A DNA stretch of 64,000 nt from Streptomyces caatingaensis (lineage in GTDB: Bacteria > Actinomycetota > Actinomycetes > Streptomycetales > Streptomycetaceae): positions 1 through 64,000 of the forward strand of contig NZ_LFXA01000013.1 of the NCBI RefSeq assembly GCF_001187435.1, in the 5' to 3' direction. The stretch's first letter is position 1. Each line of letters starts with the position of its first letter. A program made the position numbers and the translations under genes. Below are positions 59,738 to 64,000 of this stretch, piece after piece. The notes under the pieces are model-generated. The model worked only from the letters and a program-made list of their open reading frames with translations. It was not told where the DNA came from and made no database searches.

Positions 59738-61102
59738 CCTTCCGGCCGCCGGGGCGAGGGTGTAGGTGCGGCTCGCGGTGTAGAACTCCAGGGCGGTGCG
59801 GCCCTGTTCGCGCGGTCCGTGGCCGGAGGTCTTGGTCCCGCCGAAGGGCAGGTGGAAGTCGACGCCCGTGGAAGGGGCGTTGACGCGGATCATGCCGGTG
59901 TCGAGCCGGTCGAGGGCGTGCAGCACGCTGTCCAGCCCGGCGGTGTGGACGGAGGTGACGAGCCCGTGGGGCACCGCGTTGCCGAGGCGGACGGCCTCGT
60001 CGAGGTCGCGGGCGGGCAGCAGGGCGGCGACGGGCCCGAACACCTCCTCGCGCAGCAGCCGGTGGCCGTCCGGCGCCTCGACCAGGACGGGGGCGGTGTA
60101 CCAGCCGGGCCCGCCGGGCGCGGTGCCGGCGGCGACGACGGGCAGGCCGGCGGCGGCCTCGCGGACGCGGTCGCGGGCGTCGCGGGAGATCAGCGGTCCG
60201 CAGACGGTCGCCGGGTCGGCCGGGTCGCCGACGGGGAGCTTCCCCAGCTCCTCGGCGAGCGCGGCGCGCAGGGGTTCCAGCGCCGTGCCGACGGCGATGA
60301 CGCGGCCGGTGGCGGTGCACTTCTGGCCGGCGTACCCGGCGAGGGCGGTCGCGATGTGGGCGGCGGCGCGGGCGATGTCGGCGTCCGGGAGGACGATCGC
60401 CGCGTTGAGCCCGCCGGTCTCCGCCTGGACGGGGACGCCGCGCGCGGTGGCGGCGGCGACGACCGCGGCGCCGGCGGCGGTCGAGCCGGTGAAGGAGACG
60501 GCGTCGGCGGTGCCGGTCAGGGCGCTGCCCTCCTCTACGCCGCCGGGGACGACGGTGAACAGCCCGTCGGGCAGGGCCCGTCGGAGGGTTTCGGCGAGGA
60601 GCAGGGCGCAGGCCGTGGCCTGCGGGGCGGGTTTGAGGACGACGGCGTTGCCGGCGGCGAGCGCGGGGGCGGCCTTCCAGCCGGGGATGGCCAGCGGGAA
60701 GTTCCAGGGCGTGACGAGGCCGGCGACGCCGTGCGGGCGGCGGCGGGTGAGCAGCAGGCCGGCGCCGTCGGCGCTCTCGTGGACGGCGCCGGCGGGCCCG
60801 TAGGGGAACTGGGCGTAGTAGCGCCAGATGGCGGCGGTGCGGGCGGCCTCGGCGCGGGCCTCGGTGAGGGGTTTGCCGACCTCGCGGACGGTGAGGGCGG
60901 CGAGGTCGTCGGCGGCGTCCTCGATCGCGGTGGCGGCGCGGGCGAGCGCGGCGCTGCGGGCGGTGGCGCCGCCGGCGGCCCAGGCGGCCTGGGCGGTGCG
61001 GGCGCGTTCCACGGCACGGGCGGTGGCGGCGGCCCCGGCGGCGGCCGTGGTGACGACGCGGTCGCCGGGGTCGGCCGGGTTGTGGGAGACGACGGTGGTC
61101 AC
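59729..61102 (-). CDS. Aldehyde dehydrogenase (2-oxoglutarate semialdehyde type)
   Basis: A 457-residue NAD(P)-dependent ALDH. Motifs: VTPWNFPLAIPGWKAAPALA, FTGSTAAGAAVV, the Glu in VQAETGGLNAAIVL and the nucleophilic Cys in YAGQKCTATGRVIA. By context it should oxidise 2-oxoglutarate semialdehyde to 2-oxoglutarate, the last step of hydroxyproline breakdown. The GTG start (61102) overlaps the TGA of the epimerase gene (GTGA). At 457 residues it is slightly shorter than usual. Confidence 0.87.
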   Translation of the reverse strand: MTTVVSHNPADPGDRVVTTAAAGAAATARAVERARTAQAAWAAGGATARSAALARAATAIEDAADDLAALTVREVGKPLTEARAEAARTAAIWRYYAQFPYGPAGAVHESADGAGLLLTRRRPHGVAGLVTPWNFPLAIPGWKAAPALAAGNAVVLKPAPQATACALLLAETLRRALPDGLFTVVPGGVEEGSALTGTADAVSFTGSTAAGAAVVAAATARGVPVQAETGGLNAAIVLPDADIARAAAHIATALAGYAGQKCTATGRVIAVGTALEPLRAALAEELGKLPVGDPADPATVCGPLISRDARDRVREAAAGLPVVAAGTAPGGPGWYTAPVLVEAPDGHRLLREEVFGPVAALLPARDLDEAVRLGNAVPHGLVTSVHTAGLDSVLHALDRLDTGMIRVNAPSTGVDFHLPFGGTKTSGHGPREQGRTALEFYTASRTYTLAPAAGRTT

Positions 61103-62100
61103 AGCAGGAAGCCTCCGGGGAAGGGGTCGTCCGGGTCGAGGAGGTACTGGGCGGTGGCGGTGATCCAGGCGCGCCCGGTGACGGTGGGGACGACGGCGGG
61201 GAGCCCGCCGGTGGTGGTGCCGGCGACGAGGCGGCCGGTGAAGCGGGTGCCGGTGAAGGACTCGTTGACGAAGTCGCGGCCCAGCGGCAGGAGGTGGCGC
61301 GCGTGCAGCTGGGCCATGCGGGCGGAGGTGCCGGTGCCGCACGGGGAGCGGTCGAACCAGCCGGGGTGGATGGCCATGGCGTGCCGCGAGTGGCGGGCGT
61401 CGGAGCCGGGGGCGGCGAGGTAGACGTGTTTGAGGCCGTTGATCTCGGGCTGTTCGGGGTGGACGGGCCGGTCGGCGGCGTTGACGGCGTCCATGACGGC
61501 GAGCCCGGCGGCGAGCAGGTCGTCCTTGCGCTTGCGGTCGAACGGCAGCCCGAGGGCGTCGAGTTCGACGAAGGCGTAGAAGTTGCCGCCGTAGGCGAGG
61601 TCGTAGGGGACGGTGCCGTATCCGGGGACGTCGACGGTGCGGTCGAGGGCGGCGCAGTAGGCGGGGACGTTGGTGAAGGTGGCGGCGCGGGCGGCACCGT
61701 CCTGGACGCGGACGTCCACGGTGACGAGTCCGGCGGGGGTGTCGAGGCGGACGGTGGTGACGGGTTCGGTGACGGGCACCATGCCGGTCTCGACGAGGAC
61801 GGTGGCGACGCCGATGGTGCCGTGTCCGCACATCGGGAGGACCCCGGAGACCTCGATGTAGAGCACGCCCCAGTCGGCGTCGGGCCGGGTGGGCGGTTGC
61901 AGGATCGCGCCGCTCATGGCGGCGTGGCCGCGCGGCTCGTACATGAGCAGGGTGCGCAGGTGGTCCAGGTGCTCGATGAAGTGGAGCCGGCGTTCGGCCA
62001 TGGTGGCGCCGGGGATCGTGCCGACGCCGCCGGTGACGACGCGGGTGGGCATGCCCTCGGTGTGGGAGTCGACGGCGTGGAGGACGTGACGGCTGCGCAT
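61099..62100 (-). CDS. 4-hydroxyproline 2-epimerase (proline racemase family)
   Basis: A 333-residue cofactor-independent epimerase. Both catalytic Cys are present, Cys91 in LPMCGHGTIG and Cys254 in RSPCGTGTSA, which points to a true racemase/epimerase, not a 3-hydroxyproline dehydratase (Ser or Thr at one site). It converts trans-4-hydroxy-L-proline to cis-4-hydroxy-D-proline, the entry step of the pathway encoded by its neighbours. ATG at 62100, 11 bp after the deaminase gene. Confidence 0.9.
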   Translation of the reverse strand: MRSRHVLHAVDSHTEGMPTRVVTGGVGTIPGATMAERRLHFIEHLDHLRTLLMYEPRGHAAMSGAILQPPTRPDADWGVLYIEVSGVLPMCGHGTIGVATVLVETGMVPVTEPVTTVRLDTPAGLVTVDVRVQDGAARAATFTNVPAYCAALDRTVDVPGYGTVPYDLAYGGNFYAFVELDALGLPFDRKRKDDLLAAGLAVMDAVNAADRPVHPEQPEINGLKHVYLAAPGSDARHSRHAMAIHPGWFDRSPCGTGTSARMAQLHARHLLPLGRDFVNESFTGTRFTGRLVAGTTTGGLPAVVPTVTGRAWITATAQYLLDPDDPFPGGFLL

Positions 62101-62111
62101 CGTCCCCCCGT

Positions 62112-63020
62112 TCAGCGGCGGCCGTCGGCGACGGCCTTCTTGGTGGCGGCGCGCACGGCGGCCGCCGCCTCGGCGGTGAGCGGCAGGCGCGGGGGCCGTA
62201 CGGGCCCGCCGGGCCGGCCGGTGAGGTCCATGGACAGCTTGACGGCCTGGACGAACTCGGTGCGGGAGTCCCAGCGCAGCAGCGGGTGCAGCGCGGCGTA
62301 CAGCGGCCGGGCCGTCTCCAGGTCACCGGCGACGGCGGCGCGGTAGAGGGCGGCGCAGTCGGCGGGGAAGGCGTTGGCGTATCCGGCGATCCAGCCCTTG
62401 GCGCCGGCGAGGGCCAGTTCGAGCAGGACGTCGTCGGCGCCGGCCAGCAGGTCGAGCCCGGGGGCCTGTTCGGCCAGTTCCCAGGCGCGGCGGACGTCGC
62501 CGCTGAAGTCCTTGACGGCGGTGATGTGACCCGCGTCGTGGAGGCGGGCGAGGAGGGCGGGGGTGAGGTCGGTGCGGGTGTCGGTGGGGTTGTTGTAGGC
62601 GACGACGGGCAGTCCGGCGGCGGCGACGGCGGCGTAGTGGGCGAGCACGGCGCGGTCGTCGGCCCGGTAGGCGGTGGGCGGCAGCAGCAGGACGGAGCCG
62701 CAGCCCGCCTCGGCGGCGTGCTCGGCCCAGCGGCGGGCCTCGGCGGCGCCGTACGCGGAGACGCCCGGCATGACGCGGGCGCCGTCGCCGGCCGCCTCGA
62801 CGGCGGTGCGCACCACGCGGGCGCGTTCGTCGGCGGTGAGGGACTGGTACTCCCCCAGCGAGCCGTTGGGGACGACGCCGTCGCAGCCCTGGTCGAGGAG
62901 GTGGCGCACGTGGGCGGCGTAGGCGTCGTGGTCGACGGAGAGGTCGTCGCGCAGCGGCAGGGCGGTGGCGACCATGACGCCGCGCCAGGGATGCTGCCGG
63001 GTCCAGGAGGTGGTGCTCAT
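62112..63020 (-). CDS. DapA-family 1-pyrroline-4-hydroxy-2-carboxylate deaminase
   Basis: A 302-residue class I aldolase-fold lyase. Lys170 in HITAVKDFSGD is the Schiff-base Lys and Tyr142 in VVAYNNPTDTRTD the proton donor; PNGSLGEYQSLT replaces the GTTGE substrate loop of dihydrodipicolinate synthase. With an epimerase and a semialdehyde dehydrogenase alongside, deamination of 1-pyrroline-4-hydroxy-2-carboxylate to 2-oxoglutarate semialdehyde is the expected reaction. The ATG (63020) overlaps the TGA of the oxidase gene (ATGA). Confidence 0.87.
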   Translation of the reverse strand: MSTTSWTRQHPWRGVMVATALPLRDDLSVDHDAYAAHVRHLLDQGCDGVVPNGSLGEYQSLTADERARVVRTAVEAAGDGARVMPGVSAYGAAEARRWAEHAAEAGCGSVLLLPPTAYRADDRAVLAHYAAVAAAGLPVVAYNNPTDTRTDLTPALLARLHDAGHITAVKDFSGDVRRAWELAEQAPGLDLLAGADDVLLELALAGAKGWIAGYANAFPADCAALYRAAVAGDLETARPLYAALHPLLRWDSRTEFVQAVKLSMDLTGRPGGPVRPPRLPLTAEAAAAVRAATKKAVADGRR

Positions 63021-64000
63021 CGCGGTTCCTTCCCGTGGGGTGTGTCGTCGAGGGCGGCGAGCGTCCCGAGGGTGACGGGGACGGCGAACGGGCGGCGTTC
63101 GGGGGCGGCGGGCCGCCCGTCGGGGGCGGTGAGCCGGGCGACGGCCTGTCCGCAGGTGCGTCCCTGGCACCAGCCCATGCCGGCCCGGGTGAGGAGTTTG
63201 ACGGTGCGTGCGTCGCGGGCGCCGAGGTCGCGGACGGCCGCGCGGACGCGGCCGGCGGTGACCTCCTCGCAGCGGCACACCTCGGTGGCGTCGGGGAGCC
63301 AGCCGGTCCAGCCGGGGCCGGGGGCGTGGACGGCGGTCATGGCGTCGGCGAAGGCGCGCAGCCGGGCGCGGCGGCGGCGCAGGGCGGGGCTGAGGGCGGC
63401 GGGGCGGCCGAGGCGGCGGGCGACGGCGCGGGCGGCGAGTTCGCCCTCGGCGAGCGCGGCGCGTTCGCCCGCGACGCCGGCGCTCTCGCCCGCCGCCCAG
63501 ACGCCGCGCACGGTGGTCTCCAGGTCGTCGTCGAGCAGGAGGGCGAAGGTGCCGTCGGCGGTGCGGCGGGTGGCGCAGCCGAGGGTGGTGGCCAGGTCGG
63601 TCTGCGGGACGAGTCCGTGGCCGACGGCGAGGGCGTCGCAGGGCAGGCGGCGCGCGGTGCCGGGCAGCGGGCGCCAGTCGGGGCCGAGGCGGGTGACGGT
63701 GACGGCCTCGACGCGGTCGGTGCCGTGGGCGGCGGTGACGGCGCTGCGGGTGAGGAGGCGGACGTGGTGGCGCAGCAGGGCGGCCAGGTGGGCGGCGCCC
63801 TCGGCGAGTTTGCGGGGGTCGGCGGCGAGGGCGGCGGGCCGGCGGGCGTAGCGGAGGTAGCCGGCGGCCTCGACGACGGCGGGGACGCGGGCGCCGGCGG
63901 CGGCGAGCGAGGAGGCCACGGCGAGGAGCAGCGGTCCGCTGCCGGCGACGACCACGCGCCGGCCGGGCAGGACGAGGTCGCTCTTGAGCATGGCCTGGGC
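63017..64000 (-). CDS. FAD-dependent D-hydroxyproline oxidase/dehydrogenase, partial
   Basis: The C-terminal 327 residues are in the window; the frame runs through the edge, and the N-terminal FAD motif must lie beyond 64000. The visible part starts with a second Rossmann motif (VVVAGSGPLLLAVASSLAAA), then GVWAAGESAGVAGERAALAE, and a C-terminal [2Fe-2S] BFD-like module with CRCEEVTAGRV and WCQGRTCGQAV. This is the alpha subunit type of opine or D-hydroxyproline dehydrogenases, which oxidises cis-4-hydroxy-D-proline. The small beta and gamma subunits are expected just outside the window. Confidence 0.85.
   Translation of the reverse strand, partial: AQAMLKSDLVLPGRRVVVAGSGPLLLAVASSLAAAGARVPAVVEAAGYLRYARRPAALAADPRKLAEGAAHLAALLRHHVRLLTRSAVTAAHGTDRVEAVTVTRLGPDWRPLPGTARRLPCDALAVGHGLVPQTDLATTLGCATRRTADGTFALLLDDDLETTVRGVWAAGESAGVAGERAALAEGELAARAVARRLGRPAALSPALRRRRARLRAFADAMTAVHAPGPGWTGWLPDATEVCRCEEVTAGRVRAAVRDLGARDARTVKLLTRAGMGWCQGRTCGQAVARLTAPDGRPAAPERRPFAVPVTLGTLAALDDTPHGKEPR

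Noticed and set aside
1..64000. CRISPR arrays, tRNA or rRNA genes, complete insertion sequences
   Set aside because: No regularly spaced repeats, cloverleaf-like segments, rRNA-like stretches or transposase motifs were seen.

Overview
The window is high-GC actinobacterial DNA, almost certainly a Streptomyces or close relative. Evidence is the extreme third-position G/C bias (which opens long meaningless frames on the opposite strand), frequent GTG starts, dense strings of overlapping genes, and the gene content: a SARP-NB-ARC-TPR activator, DUF4360 secreted proteins, several MarR/PadR/GntR regulators, and type I and type III polyketide synthases. No tRNA, rRNA, CRISPR array or complete insertion sequence was found.

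Layout. 1-1.6 kb: two small DNA-binding-type proteins, one resembling linear-replicon terminal proteins, suggesting the edge of a mobile or subtelomeric segment. 1.7-18.7 kb: general accessory metabolism and transport (MHS-type and DHA2-type MFS carriers, DedA, esterase, a phenolic acid decarboxylase divergent from a MarR gene with a perfect 29-bp operator, an AraC regulator, an ACMSD-like amidohydrolase, an isochorismatase-like hydrolase, MscS). This stretch also holds three damaged genes: a 5'-truncated TPR gene, a frameshifted quinone-reductase-type gene, and an acetyltransferase with an in-frame amber stop.

18.7-33.9 kb: a compact biosynthetic locus around one 2,500-residue single-module type I PKS with KS-AT-DH-C-methyltransferase-ER-KR-ACP order, i.e. 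the architecture of a highly reducing iterative PKS. It is accompanied by two cytochromes P450, a flavin aromatic hydroxylase, a 14-helix MFS exporter coupled to a gamma-carbonic-anhydrase-like protein, and a PadR regulator with a perfect palindrome upstream.

34-45.1 kb: cell-envelope and miscellaneous genes: a class A penicillin-binding protein whose transpeptidase SxxK motif reads SAFT, a polysaccharide-deacetylase-like lipoprotein, a secreted amidase-domain protein, an NDH-2-like flavoprotein, a zinc-ribbon protein, an RppA-type type III PKS and two tandem DUF4360 secreted proteins.

45.1-58.5 kb: the most striking region. Eight minus-strand genes, most overlapping or within 30 bp, run isonitrile synthase (PvcA/IsnA) - Fe/2-oxoglutarate decarboxylase (PvcB/IsnB) - HpaB-type phenol hydroxylase (PvcC-like) - glutamine-dependent asparagine synthase - quinone oxidoreductase - LigB-type extradiol ring-cleavage dioxygenase - flavin reductase - TerD-family protein. 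An MFS carrier lies downstream and a large SARP regulator immediately upstream. The first three steps predict a tyrosine-derived vinyl isonitrile catechol, as in paerucumarin-type pathways; the ring-cleavage dioxygenase and amide-forming enzyme suggest a further, unfamiliar remodelling of the catechol ring. I do not recognise a described pathway with this combination.

58.5-64 kb: a gene graveyard (remnants of an MBL-fold hydrolase and of a SnoaL-like protein), then a GntR-regulated operon for trans-4-hydroxy-proline catabolism (FAD oxidase, cut by the window edge; DapA-like deaminase; 4-hydroxyproline epimerase; aldehyde dehydrogenase; GntR/FCD repressor with a candidate operator).
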